This document shows positions 1-13,146 of a stretch of DNA of 64,000 nt, in pieces. The position numbers and the translations under genes were made by a program. Positions within the stretch are counted from its first letter, which is position 1, and the number at the start of each line of letters is the position of its first letter. This DNA comes from Fistulifera solaris. Lineage: Eukaryota > Bacillariophyta > Bacillariophyceae > Naviculales > Stauroneidaceae. The stretch is taken from positions 2,409,221-2,473,220 of the forward strand of contig AP026124.1 of NCBI GenBank assembly GCA_030295235.1, given 5' to 3'. Under the pieces are notes generated by a model, which saw only the letters and a program-made list of their open reading frames with translations, was not told the DNA's origin and made no database searches.

Positions 1-809
1 ACCGGATGGGACATGACATTCGAAAGTCATAGTCATTCCACACCCCCACCCATCGTGAGCTTTGTGCGACGGTCCATTGGGTTGGAGAGTTGCGCGCCAT
101 TCTTGTACCCTTAACTCAGTTCGGGGTGCATGGTGTAATTTGCGTAGGTTCAAGCGGCCTTACAAGCGATGCACAGGGCCCGGAGAAGTTCTAAGGATGC
201 TTCAAAGAAAACTGACTTACTTTTACAGCAACAGCACTTGTTGAATGATCCCGGTATGAGAGAAATGATTGTCAAGTTGCAAGGAGAGCAATTTTGTGCA
301 TGCACCGCGAGGGCCCCAACAATCACAACAAGAGAGATATGGTAAGAATCTTGGTCCTTTTGTGATGATTTTGTACCTCTACCTCGAAACTGTTTGAGAC
401 ATGAATGCTGAGAATCAAAAACACATATACTAATGCTGACGCCACATCAGTTGTGCTTGCCGAGGGCAAGGAGAACAATCGTGCGCTCTGCGAGGTGTGG
501 GCCTAACAAGCAAAAGAGATATGGTGAGAAAAAACCGAAACATATGGTGAGAAGTTTTGTCCTTTTCGACAAAAACTAAAAACCTCGACCTCGAAAACAT
601 AGCCTGCCCTTGGTCTGGCCTACATACGGTTTCCGACACGTATAATGTCGTAAAGTCGTCGCATAGCGGATTATGTGTTGATTATTGCCATCTATTGATT
701 ATTGCCATCTATTTGCGACGGCCCTTCTCCGTCAACAATAAAGCGACAATACGTCGCGCATGTAAAATTGTTGATATCAAATTTTCAGCCTTTTGCAGAA
801 AAGAGAGCC
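1..809. other. Left-edge region, no confirmed gene
   Basis: No family is recognised here. On the + strand a short open frame from an ATG at 169 to a stop near 345 reads as a Lys/Gln-rich stretch that could be the end of an exon, but there is nothing to anchor it. The last 100-150 bases before 810 should hold the PCF11 promoter and 5' UTR. Confidence 0.3.
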
Positions 810-2606
810 ATGGCAACCACCGCGCAGCGTGCAGGGGAAGCGAGCAAGCCCATAGAAGTAGACGACGATGAAAATTCCCTCGACGAAGATCAGCTGATGG
901 AGTATCGCGAAGAGCTTGAAATGCTAGGAAGTTTCCCCGTACGTTGAATGTTTTTATGTCTATGTTTTGAAAGAAATTGATGTATCTCATCGAATTGGTA
1001 AAGGATAAAGTCAAGATTAACAGCTTGACGATGATAGCTGGAGATTACGCCGAGTCGAAAAGTTCGGCCGCATCGATCTATCAGGTCATTCGAGACCGCC
1101 TTTTGGCAACAAATCGCGACAATATGCTTCCTCTTGTCTACTTGCTGGATTCTATTCTGAAAAACGTGAGAGGATTTTACATTGATATCGTTCAAGATGA
1201 TGCTGCAAACTGGATTCCGAAAGTTTACTATAAGTTGCAAGATGTGCAGCAAGCCAAGTTGAAAAAAGTGTGGGTTACATGGGAGGAATTCAATCTCTTT
1301 CCACAGATGCGTGGAAAGCGATGGGAAGCTGTTTCGGTAGCCAGAGTGGATCAATTCTCAACTCTTCTCTTTCCGATGTCGCTGGCATTGCAAGAACGGT
1401 ACGCACCTATTACTATCTGAAATTCGTTGTATGTCGGTAGTCTCACACGGCGTTTGCTTGGCTCACATTATCCATCAATAGAAAGATGGAAGTTTGATAC
1501 TGTCGACTGTTATGAGAACGGAAATGCAGAATATTTTGGACGAGCTGCAAAATGATGTAGCGAATGAACTGGAAAAGGTTTCGCTGGAACGGCTGGCCGA
1601 TATGAACCCGGATTTACTGTCAAACATCAAAAGAGCCGCAGAGGAAAATATGAAAGGAAAAGCCGGCAATTTGGGCGGTTCGCACTCGGATCGTAACGAT
1701 TCCGTCCCTTCTTTCTTCACGGAGACACGCCCTGCGGAAATGTTGAAAAGGTCTGCTGCTTGGAAGGACTTGAAATGGGATCATCTATCACAAACCCACG
1801 AGGTTGTTTCTAAACTTCAGACAATTGTGCGACAGAAATCAACCTCGGATGAAAGGTATTCACAAAAAGACGCCATGGAGACAATTCATTTTCTGGCTGC
1901 TGCCTCGGTTACGTCATCGCTTTTGACAGAATATCTTCAAGAGTGGAAGAACCAACAAGATCGTAAAGATCACAAAAACGTTTATCCTTTCCCGGAGCGT
2001 CCAACTTGGGAATGACAGGAAGTGGAGCTTTCCTGGTAGAGAAGAAGAATTTTACGAATGAAGGCATCCGGACGAAAAATCCAGCTATCATCGGTCTACT
2101 TTACGAAATCGGTCTCCCTTTCTTCAGCTCGGCAGATGGTCAACGATTTCGTTCCGAAATCGAACTTTCCAATCACCTCGATGCGCTTTTTTAAAAAGAA
2201 TAAGTTAGACAAGTCGATGGCTACTACTGAAGAGCGGGGTTGGTACGTCGTTGAAAGTATGTGGACACAGGAGTCCAAGGAAGTAGAGACTGGCGCAACT
2301 GGGGCAACTACAGAATCTGCTTGGCAAGAAGACAGTGATGGTTACGATCCTGAAACTAGCACTATGCCTGCCGATGAATACAGAGATTGTTGTGTTGTCT
2401 GCGGCATAAACTTTCAGATGTTTTTTGACAACGACGATGGAATGTATAAATATCGTAATTGCCGCGAGATTGAGGTGTTAAATGACGATGCTAGCGAGAA
2501 GGAGTCGGAGAGCATGCTACTTCACGTATCGTGTTGGCGTGGACTGGGGTCTCCGGAAATCCTGACAATAGACCAGACGCTGCAAGAAACGATGCGGCTT
2601 GACTAA
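810..2606 (+). CDS. PCF11: PCF11-like cleavage and polyadenylation factor subunit (frame-broken)
   Basis: Predicted CFII component that binds the RNA polymerase II CTD and promotes 3'-end cleavage and termination. An acidic N-terminus (ATG at 810) is followed by a CTD-interacting domain at about 1000-1240, recognisable by its ...LPLVYLLDSILKNV core. The C-terminus (about 2380-2580) carries a CxxC ... HVSCW zinc-finger pattern typical of PCF11, preceded by the HLDALF...RGWY linker. Introns are proposed at about 939-973 (unusually short) and 1399-1481 (GTACGC...AATAG). To stay in frame the gene needs single-base corrections near 1300, near 1990 (CCTTTCCC) and at 2187-2198 (a T6A5 run). The surrounding protein stays well conserved on both sides of each break, so consensus error is likelier than decay. 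The family call is firm; the exact exon edges are not. Confidence 0.8.
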
Positions 2607-2959
2607 GTGATATAATTAATTATATGCCACTATAATAGCGTCGTCAAGAGCGTTTTCATTTCGATATTTACATAGAATATTATTTGATATTGGTGCTAAA
2701 CAACGAGTTATTTCGGCCAGATTTCGGCCGACAACAATAGCGGTCTGGCTGTGTGTCCATCACTGACCGCGTTTCTCCGCCTCTTAACCACCGCACAAAA
2801 AAGCATGCGAGCTTTTGTTGTTATCGATTGCAACGTTTCCTTTATTCTTTCTGTCAATGATCATCCATGTGATGCGCTAGCAGTGAGGAAATTGAAGCGA
2901 GCCTTATTTACAATGAGGACCGGATGAAATAAGGGTGTGGTGGGCGTTTTTAAGGCACA
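2607..2959. other. Intergenic region between PCF11-like and ALKBH7-like genes
   Basis: AT-rich after the PCF11 stop, with no supported gene. It contains the presumed PCF11 3' UTR and the ALKBH7 promoter. A short repeated 'tttcggcc' motif is seen near 2710-2730. Confidence 0.5.
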
Positions 2960-3901
2960 ATGTTCGCTTCGAAAGTTTCTCGACATGTTCGATTTTGTAC
3001 GTCGCCTTGTCATCGACGCTTTCTTGCTTTATTATGTGAAACATTCATGGTGGACAATTCACACGCTCCAGACAACTTTGATCAGCAGTCAGCCGTAGTT
3101 TTTCCGGATGTGATTACCGTGTCCGAGCACGACGCCTTGGTAGCACATGTCGAGCCCTTGTTGAAAAGGTACGCGTTATGCTTTGTCCTATTCCTTGTTA
3201 AAATGACGATTCAGTATAACTGACAACTCCCATCAATAGACGGCGGTACGAGAAAGGTCACTGGGACTCGGTCATTCTTCAATACAAAGAAGTTGAGCTA
3301 GCAGAAGAAGCGTCGGCTGTAAATGATGTTTTCGAACGAATTCGAAAAGAGCTGGAGCCGTACAAACGCATGGAAGCTCCATGGCTCCCTTGTCACGCTA
3401 TTGATTTACGCAAGGATGGAGAACTTAACGAACACGTTGACTCGGTGCGGTTCTCGGGGGATTTGGTAGCAGGCTTGTCGCTGTTGTCGTCCAGTATCAT
3501 GCGATTGAAACCCGATGCTTCGACGAATCCGGACGAGTCCGTCAAAGGGCATGTCGACCTGTATCTTCCTAGTCGTTCTCTCTATGTACTCTCAGGAGTG
3601 TCGCGTTACAGCTATACGCACGAACTTTTACCCGGTCGGTCGCTATTTAAAGGCAATGCGGTTGATCGAGATCGGCGAATATCTATTATTTTTCGTGATG
3701 CCAAGGTAGGTTAACCTGCTCGAATATCCTTTTTTCGCTGTCGCTGATGATTAATGCATATCATTGGAATTACCGTCTGACTCACATGAAGAGAACTCTG
3801 CGGCTTGAATGAAGCGTAATAATTTGTCACGCGTGTCTTCTTCTTTGTCGCCAAAATTTTCTCATCGCAATCGTTTTGTCTAGGTTTTGGACGACACTTA
3901 G
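2960..3901 (+). CDS. ALKBH7: ALKBH7-like Fe(II)/2-oxoglutarate dioxygenase, probably mitochondrial
   Basis: AlkB-fold dioxygenase of the ALKBH7 branch, whose animal member is mitochondrial and linked to programmed necrosis. The first 30 residues are Arg/Ser/Cys-rich and nearly free of acids, like a mitochondrial presequence. The core shows HVD (the HxD iron ligand pair), then the SVRFSG...AGLSLLS block, a YSYTHELL stretch with the distal His, and an R..R.S.IFR segment that would bind 2-oxoglutarate. Intron 1 is 3169-3239 (AAAAG/GTACGC...AATAG). The frame can stop at 3714. Alternatively a GTAGGT donor at 3706 joins an 18-nt terminal exon at 3884-3901 after a TTTTGTCTAG acceptor; I favour the latter. 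About 220 residues, normal for the family. Confidence 0.82.
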
Positions 3902-4081
3902 AGATCGCGGAGCATTGACTCAGCTGTTCATCCTCTTCCCGATGAGCAGAGGGGTCGAAAGTATGTTGTAAGCGTCGTTATTTTTCAAGCTATCGACGGC
4001 ATTTACAATTCAATCTCTACCGCTACTCAGTAGGGACTTTTGTAAGAACGGATAAATCATTTTGGCTAGCACTTTAGCACT

Positions 4082-4778
4082 CTAGACAGTGCATGCAACA
4101 CAAAACTTGTTGTCCGTTGGAGTGTCAAGATGAGGGCAACTGGTTCCTGTGAACATGTTAGTGGTCACGGCTTTAACGTCCTTCCATGTGCACAAGTCTT
4201 GATTAAAAGCTACAGCACCATCGAACATGCTCTCCATGTTTGTGACCTTTGCCGTATTCTACTCGCTAATGTTTTGGATGAAAGACAAAGCAAATTGAAA
4301 CACAAATCTCATGTCAGTGACCTCACCCGTATCCCAGCCACCAATATCTTGATTGAACGCTTCAGCATTGCCTGGTGACTTTGGATGTACTGATGTCTTG
4401 GTTAAACGCTGCAGCAAAGATAAACATGTCAGTCATGTCAGTCACAGCTGATGTGTCCCAATCACTTATGTCTTGGTTGAATACTGTTGCACCTTTGAAC
4501 ATTCCTCTCATACTTGTAACACCTGACGTGTCCCAATTGCCGATGGCTTCATTGAAAGTACCACGTCCCCTGAACAGATCAGTAAAATTGTCCACTTTGG
4601 TAACATCCCAACAGTTCGGTTCCGGCCCCGATGAGGAATCGGAGTAATCTTGAATGGCATTGCGAAGAACGTTTCGGTTAACAAATTTCCTGCATCCCGT
4701 AGGACAACTTTGAGGACACGGAGGACGATTTCGACAACCCAATAGGTCCTCGCGCGCGAAAAGAGAAGCTGTTGTCAT
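4082..4778 (-). pseudogene. DUF285/BspA-like repeat protein, nonsense-interrupted (copy A)
   Basis: Tandem ~25-residue repeats of the type F.Q.I..WDTS.VT.M..MF, characteristic of DUF285 (PF03382) proteins. The N-terminal cap is Cys/Pro-rich and followed by NCWDV; the C-terminal cap is AWKD...SCPH..TPT.N.FCV.C, as in the intact relative at 50.7-51.7 kb. One repeat has TAG where the family Trp codon (TGG, NIS.W) belongs, and there is also a frame break near 4370. A nonsense codon at a conserved Trp is not a homopolymer artefact, so this copy looks truly inactivated. Confidence 0.75.
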
Positions 4779-5297
4779 AACCAGGAATATTTCTTATAAA
4801 TAGAAGAAAGTTATAAGACAAAATGTTTCCTGTGTGTGGGTTGTGGTCCACTCTTTTTTGTGAGGATGTTTTTGCCTCATATTTTTTGGTTGATTGAAAA
4901 CTACATAGCAAGTCGACTAAACATAATCTTCCTCCCACTCCCGCCCAGTGGCACCGTCCGTCGTCCGTCATGCGTAGGCGTCCATATTGCTCGTCCGTCC
5001 TTGTTGCGATCAAAAGATACCAGTACTGAGTACTGGTAATGATCTTCGTTCATCGCAAACCATGAGAAACTGCGGCTACATTATTTATTGTAGACGATTA
5101 CTTTGTAAACAAATTGTATAATCAAAGAAGCGCTGTATACGTGTTTGATTAAACGATAGATTATCAGAATTGTAGCTCGCGCAGCCTCTTTCGATACAAC
5201 TACAACAAGTTTTTCTAAAAAGCGGACAAGATAAAGGCCGTCGACCTCGAACGTTGACAAAATATAAACAGAAACACACATAAACAAAACAAGCAAC
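4779..5297. other. Intergenic region with a perfect palindrome at 5018-5038
   Basis: No gene supported. It holds the divergent upstream regions of DUF285 copy A and BRR2. A perfect inverted repeat with 10-base arms (TACCAGTACT / AGTACTGGTA) around a single G lies at 5018-5038, about 260 bases upstream of the BRR2 start. Confidence 0.6.
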
Positions 5298-8200
5298 ATG
5301 GCGGACCGCGAAGAACTACAAAAGCGCTATGCGTATCATGAAATGTCGAACAAAGTCGAGACGACGCGTCGTTCGCGTCCTCGCGGGGAACCAACGGGCG
5401 AGGTCGAAGCGATTCAGGGAGGACGCATGGGAGATCGGGTCGCCAACACGGAACAACCCAAAGCCAAGAAGGCCAAAACTAATACCGCCGCAGTAGCACC
5501 TCTCAAGACGAAACCTTCCATTGCGGTGCCGGGGGAAACTATACTTGATCTCGGATCGACGGTGGGATACCAACCAACCCAAGAACATACTCGGGCGGCG
5601 TACGAAGCCATTTTGCATCAATTGTCGTCGTTATTGGGCAAACACCAGGCTCCCCAGGTATTGAAAGATGCCGCCGAAGAAGTATTGCTGATATTGAAAA
5701 ATCCTGATTTGCGGGATCCCGAACGACACGAACAATTGTCGCAGCTGTTGGTGGGAAATGCGAAAGGGCTCAGCCAAGTGCAATTTACTTCCCTAGTGCA
5801 GCTGGCCAAACAACTTGATGATTATCACAATAAGAATGATGAAGACGAGACACCCTCACAAGAAATGGATGATGAAGGTGTTGCGGTGGTATTCGATGAA
5901 TCCGAAGAGGATGACAACAAAGATAATGATGATAGTGATGTCGATCTACAAGTGGTGGCCGATTCGTCGTCCTCGTCTTCCGAAGATGAAGGCGGTGATA
6001 AGGAAGATGAAGTGGCTGACTCGGATGATGATGAAGAAAAAGTTGTCATGGCTGATACGCAGCGCAAAAGCAAGCAACCTCGTACTTTATCAACGATTGA
6101 AATTGATGCGCATTTTTTGCAACGCCAGCTGGCGATGGACGATGCGCAAGCCTCCCAAGAAATGGCCCAGCAAATTCTGGAAGTCCTCACGGCAGAGGAT
6201 CCTCGCGAATGCGAGAATCGTCTCCTCATATTAATGGGACTGGATCGCTTCGAGACGATTCAATTGCTTTTGCACAATCGGCTCAAAATCTGGGCTTGTG
6301 TTTCCTTTCACCGAGCGCAAACGCCTGAAGAGAGGACCAACTTGGAAGCAACCTTGAATCAGACGGAACAAGGTCAGGCTATTTGGAAGGAGCTACACTC
6401 CAAGGGACAAGCACAAGATTGGACGACACGTGAACGTCGTCAAGGAACCGACGTTTCACAGGTGCTGGACGCTGTGAAAAGTGCCGACACACCGGAGAAA
6501 GAAGATGATAAAATGCTGATTGATGATGCGGCCCCACCTTCCCACGAATTAGACTTAGAGACATTGGCGTTGAGAGACAATCGGAGCGCCAAAGCGTGCG
6601 TCTTGCCTGATACATCGTGGCGGGCCACCAAGCCCGGATATGAAGAAGTCCATGTACCCGCTACGCGGAGCGTGGTACCACCGGATGAGAAACTAGTGCA
6701 CATTGCTGACTTGCCTGCCTGGACGCAAGCTGGATTCAAAGGTAAGCTGCAGCGGCGGTTACGTACAAGGAATGGCCGTATATTTTTCTCACGTTCTCCT
6801 TCAATCTGTATCAGGCATGGAGAAATTGAATAGGGTTCAATCGAAAATGTGTGACATCGCCTTGCGATCGTCGGAAAATTTGTTGTTGTGTGCTCCTACC
6901 GGCGCGGGAAAAACGAATGTGGCATGTTTGACGATAATGAATATCCTAGGTCAATACAAGCGAGATGTGACTTCTGAAGGAGATGGAGAAGTGAACAAAG
7001 GCATGTTCGACCTTTCAGCTTTTAAGATTGTGTACGTTGCTCCAATGAAAGCATTGGTTCAAGAAGTCGTAAAAAACTTTGGGGAACGCTTAAAAGATTA
7101 CGGCGTTATGGTCCGCGAACTGTCTGGAGACTCCAGTCTGACAAGACAACAAATTGCTGAAACACAAATGTTAGTGACGACGCCCGAGAAATGGGACATT
7201 GTCACTCGTCAAGGCGAAGGACGCGCTTATACGCAGCTGGTAAAACTGGTGATATTAGATGAAATTCATTTGTTACACGACGACCGCGGACCGGTTCTGG
7301 AAAGCATCGTGGCCAGAGTTATTCGACAAGTCGAAGCTACGGCCGAGCCGATTCGTTTGGTTGGCTTATCCGCCACGCTTCCCAATTACGCCGACGTGGC
7401 AACTTTTTTGCGTGTCAAACCAGACAAGGGCCTTTTCTTTTTGATCACTCCTATCGACCGGTTCCGCTGCAAATGCAGTACGTTGGCATTACAGAACGCA
7501 GTGCATTTAAACGCATCAAGCTACAGAACGAGATATGTTACGAAAAAGCCATGGATCAGAGACGGAACAACAATCAGATTTTGATTTTTGCTCATAGCCG
7601 AGCAGAGACCGGGAAAACTGTCAAGGCGCTTCGCGACATGGCGCTGGAGCGCGACGAGACATCGTTTTTTGTCCGTGAAGGTGGTGCCACACAGGAGATT
7701 CTTCGAGAAGAGTCAGCGGCGGCAAAGAACCCAGATCTTAAAGACGTGTTGCCCTATGGTTTTGCTTTTCATCATGCAGGAATGGCGAGAGAAGATCGTG
7801 AATTGGTCGAAGACTTGTTTGCCGATAGGCATATAAGTGTCTTGTGTTCAACCGCAACACTTGCTTGGGGTGTCAATTTGCCTGCACACGCTGTCATCAT
7901 TCGCGGAACTCAAATATATGATCCAGCAAAAGGACGTTGGGCGGAGTTAAGTCCCCTTGACATCCTTCAGATGCTTGGACGTGCAGGTCGTCCTCAGTAC
8001 GACAGTGAAGGAGAAGGTATAATTTTAACACAGCACTCGGAGCTGCAGTACTACCTTTCATTAACCAACCTTCAATTACCGGTTGAGAGCCAGCTGATTA
8101 AGAATCTGCCGGATCATATGAATGCAGAGATTGTATTGGGGACAATTCAAAACATTGAGGAAGCTGTGGACTGGTTGAGCTATACTTTTCTTTACGTCCG

Positions 8201-11200
8201 CATGTTGCAGAATCCCACTCTTTACGGCTTATCCGAAGCTGCACTAAAAGATGATCCCACTTTACTGCAGCGACGAAGCGACCTGGCGCACACTGCGGCA
8301 ACGATGCTTGAAAAAAGTCATTTGATACGATATGATCGCAAAACAGGCACGCTTCATCCAACCCCTCTTGGTCGAGTGTCCAGTCAATACTACATATCGC
8401 ACACGTCAATGGCAGTGTACACTCGAAACATGAGGCCGAACATGTCAGACATCGAACTTCTTCGTCTTTTTTCGATGAGCGGCGAATTTGCACACATAAC
8501 AGTCAGAGAAGATGAAAAGCTTGAAATCAACAAACTCGCCGGTCGCGTTCCCATCCCAATCAAGGAAAGTCCTACAGAGCCGCTTGCGAAAATTAACGTT
8601 CTCTTGCAAGCTTATATTTCTAGGATGAAATTAGAAGGCTTCGCGCTTTCAGCTGACATGGCATTTATCCAACAGTCTGCCGCTCGTATTATGCGCGCAC
8701 TTTTTGAGATCGCTTTACGACGCAATTGGGCTTCACTGGCGACGCTTTGCCTCGACTTCTCAAACATGGTTTCTTCCCGGGTATGGAGGAGCCAGTCGCC
8801 TCTACGTCAATTTCGAAACGTGCCCGAAGTTGTCGCTCGCAAGCTGGAGCGAAAGAGTGACATAGAATGGGCTAGATATATTGATCTAACACCCGCCGAT
8901 ATCGGTGAACTTGTTGGAGTCCCTAAAATGGGAAGAGCCCTACATAAGCTAGTACAGCAGTTTCCACGAATGGAGCTTTCTGCGCAAATTCAACCGATAT
9001 CGAGGTCCATGCTCCGCGTGGAGTTGACATTGGTCCCAGCGTTTCAGTTCGACACGACTATTCATGGATACTCACAACTGTTCCATATTTTAGTGGAGGA
9101 TGTGAACGGTGAAACCATTCTTCATCATGAAACGTTCGCACTCGAGAGCAGGGTAGCAGAAAGCGAGCATATTCTTGTCATTTCCGTTCCGATCATGGAG
9201 CCGTTGCCCCCGGCTTATTATATCAGAGTTTTGTCAGATCGCTGGCTTCATTCGTCGTCCGTTCTCCCAATCTCTTTCCAATCGATGATATTGCCAGCGA
9301 AATTTCATCCCCCAACGGAGTTATTGGACTTGCAACCTTTACTACCGAGTGCGCTTGGCGAGCGGTCTTTTCAAAAGCTGTTTCCTTTTGGTGAATTCAA
9401 CCCTATACAAACGCAAACATTTCACGAACTGTACAAGAGCTCCAAGAACTGTCTTGTATGTTCCGCGTCTGGGACAGGAAAGAGCATTTGCGGAATATTT
9501 GCAGTTCTCCGAATGTTAACAACGGATGCTGATGGAAAGTGTGTCTACGTTGCGCCAACTGATGAGATAGCCGACTTCACATTTGACGAATGGGTTCGGT
9601 GTCTCGGATCCATCCTACCGAAGTCATCAATTACTCGATTAACGGGGGAAACCACCCCGGATCTTGTACTTCTGCATGCATGCAAGGTCGCAATTTGCTC
9701 AGTGCGTCAGTGGGATATTTTAAGTCGACGCTGGAGGCAACGCAAAGATGTACAAGCAGTTACTCTTTACATTTTCGACGAGATTCATTTTCTCGGAGGT
9801 GAAATTGGGCCCACAATGGAAGTGGTTATCTCTCGCACTCGGTACATTAGTAGCCAGCTTCAAGAAAAAGACAATAATAATAAGATCCGCATTGTAGGAC
9901 TTGGTGCATCGCTGGCCAATGCAAGAGATATTGGGGAGTGGATGGGCGTACCTGCTAAAAGTTTGTTTAATTTTTCGCCAAAGGCAAGACCGTTTCCTCT
10001 GGAAATTTATTTTCAATCATTTGAGCAAGCAAATTTCTCAAGCCGTTTGATGGCAATGGCAAAGCCAGTTTACAACGCAGTGGAGAGACATCACGCTGGA
10101 CGCTCATCTATTGTATACGTCCCGAGCAAGCGTCAGGCCCAGCTAACGGCGATCGATCTTATGACCTACGGTGAAAGTCAAGGAGAGCGCGTGTTTGCAG
10201 CGCCAAATCTCGGAGAATACGCAGTACGCATTGAGAGTGTGCGTGAAGCTGCGCTGCGTCAAGTGCTGGAAGCTGGTATTGGTTTTGTGCACAATGGAAT
10301 GGTCGAATCCGATACGTCGACTGTAGTAGATTTGTACCAGGCAGGAGCGATCAAAGTTCTCGTCTGCCCGGCAGACTTATGCTGGCGCATCAGGTGCGTT
10401 GCACACTTGATTGTCATAATGGGAACTGAATACTACGACGGTCGTGAGGGAAGACACGTTGACTATCCGATCACTGATATGCTGCACATGATGGGTAGAC
10501 AAGAAAGTACATCTAGTGGGAAATGCGTGATTCTTTGCCACGCCCCCAAGAAGGAATATCTCAAAAAGTTACTTTATGATCCTTTGCCCATTGAAAGCCA
10601 CCTTGACTCATACCTTCATGATCCACTGAACTCTGAAGTTGTGACGAAAACGATTACGTCAATGCAGGACGCGATTGACTACTTGACGTGGTCATTTCTC
10701 TATCGCCGTCTGACAAAGAATCCAACCTACTATGGCATGCAAGGGACGTCGAATGCATATCTGAGTGAGCATTTAAGCGAAATGGTCGAAGCTGTCATCG
10801 GCGACCTTGAGGAAAGCAAGTGTTGTAGTGTTTCTGAGGACGGAAATGTGACGGCTTTAAACTTGGGCATGATCGCGTCATATTATTATGTTCAATACAG
10901 AACGCTTGAATTGATCGCGTCATCCGTCACCGCCAAGACAAAAATCCGTGGAGTTCTTGAAATTCTATCCGCTTCATGGGAATTTTCTGCCTTACCGATT
11001 CGGTTTGGCGAAGAAAAGACAATGAAGATAATTGCAAGAACTTTGACCCATAAACTTCCTGATGACTCCACTTACGATTCCAATACAAAGGCGTTGATTC
11101 TTTTGCAAAGCCATTTCAGTCGAACCGTACTATCTGCAGATATGCACATGGACCAGAAGACTGTTTTGAAAGAATCAATCAATTTGGTGCAGGCGATTGT

Positions 11201-11881
11201 CGATGTAATCAGCAGCAATGGCTGGCTAAAACCAGCGCTGGCAGCCATGGAATTGAGTCAAATGCTTGTGCAGGGATTATGGAACAAAGACCATGTACTC
11301 CGCCAGATCCCTCATTTCACAGAAGAAATTGTTCAGCGCTGTCTGAAATACAAAGGCGAGGAGGCTATCGAAACCGTGTTTGACATATTGTCTCTAGAAG
11401 ACGACGTTCGCAATAACTTACTTCAGTTACCCGATGATAAAATGGCCGACGTTGCGACTTTCTGCAACACTTATCCGAACATTGAAGTTACTTATACCGT
11501 AGAGGATGCCGACGAAATCACAGCAGGAGACGCCGTGAAGATGGTGGTGACACTTGAGCGTGAAATAGACGAGGGGGAAGAAGTGGATGAGCAAGAACTA
11601 GGGAAAGTTGTCGCTCCTCTTTTCCCAGGCGAAAAGAAAGAGGCCTGGTGGGTCGTCATTGGTGATTTGGCTAACAGCACGCTTTTTCAATAAAACGAGT
11701 CAATTTGCAACGCCGTAAACAGCTCACATTGGAGTTTTTGGCCCCCGAGTCGGCTGGAGACTACGACCTCACGCTATTTTGCATGAGTGACAGCTACCTT
11801 GGATGCGACCAAGAGTATTCGGTGTCATTGAATGTTGGAGCAGCTGAGTCGGAAAATGAAAGCGAAAGTGAAGACGAATAA
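5298..11881 (+). CDS. BRR2: BRR2-like U5 snRNP Ski2-type RNA helicase
   Basis: ATP-dependent helicase that unwinds U4/U6 during spliceosome activation. About 2,170 residues, the usual BRR2 size. The N-terminus has the RMGD motif and a long acidic Ser/Asp tract (about residues 175-250). The first helicase cassette has Walker A APTGAGKT (near 6900), DEIH (near 7258) and SAT, then a Sec63 unit. The second cassette keeps GTGKS and DEIH but is degenerate in its later motifs, as is normal for BRR2. The protein ends with WWVVIGD...CDQEY and an acidic tail. Intron: 6742-6814 (GTAAGC...TATCAG). The frame breaks twice, both in T5 runs (7438-7442 and 11683-11687). One extra T at each restores family-like sequence, and the stop is then TAA at 11879-11881. 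Given how essential BRR2 is, consensus errors are the simplest reading. Confidence 0.93.
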
Positions 11882-11936
11882 GACTATCCTTATACATTTA
11901 ACTTGAACCACAAAGCAAAAATATTACAACGAGTTC

Positions 11937-13035
11937 TCATCCGAAATATTTCGAGGTCGAGCGCTCATTGCCGCCATGGCTGGAGTAGTCGCACGCTTGG
12001 TGCGTTCCACTGTCCGAAGAGTAGGAACCATGGTCCTCTTGAAGCAAACGAATTGTTAGTGAAGTCGGGGCGCAACCAATCCTATATCCTGTCATGATAC
12101 TTACCACGATAATACAAAGGGTAGTAAGGGGCATAATACGGAGGCTGCGGTCCGTAACGTTCCACTGGACGATACATCTCCCGGTGCTCTTCTGCTCTCG
12201 TGTACGGGTGGGGTCGAAAGACTCCCTCCGGAATACTCGCTCGGGACAAACCTAAGACCAAGGGCTCATACATATCAGGATCAACGGACGGTGGCTCCGG
12301 AGCGTCCATAGGATGCAGCTGTCGAATGCCTGCATTTTGCTGAGCTTGTTCCACGCGCCATGCGGCAATGTCTTCCTTGTACTGAGCCCGTTCACGCTCT
12401 TCTTCTTCCACATACGGCGCTCGCTCGGCCGGCGTGGCATTGCGCCACATTTCTCCCAACAAACGCGAGACGTCCGTATTGCTCATGTCGGGATTTTCGT
12501 GCTTGACTTTGGTCCGACGCTTTTGCGAGTATTTCAAAAAGGCCGACATGGGTCGTTTGGGTGCAAGGGGGTGTTTCTTGGCGCGTCGTTTGGGAATGTT
12601 CCACGGCCCCTTGTATTCGGCTTTCTCGCGCACATAGCGGACCTTGTCGTTGCGCGCTTCTTCGTCCCAAAAGGCGCGTTGGTGGTCCGTAAGACTTCTC
12701 CACTCATCCGCAACGTACTTCAAAAAGTCCTGATGCGTTGTTTGTCCCGATTTCTCCTTCTTTTTGGCATCCGAGAAACAAATAAAGGCAGATCGTGGAG
12801 GCTTGGGAGGACTGACGTTCTCTTCACCCTCCACAACAATCTGGTCTTTTTGCTCGCGGAAGGAAAGCTCTGAAAAAAAGGGATGCAGTGTTGAGTGTTA
12901 TCTGTTGAGAATCTTTAAAGAGGGGTCTCACTCAAACGTACCGCACGGATAGGAGAAGGCATTATTCAAGCGATCGATTGTGTTTTTGAGGCGAATACTA
13001 ATTATGAAGGTATCGCTTGACACGGGAAATACGAA
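11937..13035 (-). CDS. Protein with two HMG boxes (5' exon unresolved)
   Basis: Chromatin-type DNA-bending protein. Two HMG boxes sit in tandem in the large exon 12105-12869: box 1 (PRSAFICFSD...W..L....R..W...A) and box 2 (PKRPMSAFLKYSQ...W.....AER.PY). A Pro/Tyr-rich tail follows. Introns on the minus strand are supported by frame: 12038-12104 (GTAAGT...TTCAAG), giving a last exon rich in Ser, Gly and His, and 12870-12941 (GTACGT...TTTTCAG). An upstream exon 12942-13035 follows a TTTTTTGCAG acceptor. The initiator exon is not resolved; a candidate ATG near 13255 joins in phase through a weak donor. A Mutator-like element is inserted at 13398, only a few hundred bases upstream, and may affect the promoter or first exon. 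Confidence 0.75.
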
Positions 13036-13146
13036 CTGCAAAAAAGGAACATATTGAGCAAAGAGGGAAAAGTTTTGAAGCACAAGCGTTGCGTGACTCT
13101 TGCACTCAATACTCAATAAGAACTTGCTTGATTATGGAAACACACG

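Noticed and set aside
5815-6234. Met/Lys-rich frame inside BRR2
   Set aside because: Alternate frame of the acidic GAT/GAA tract of BRR2.
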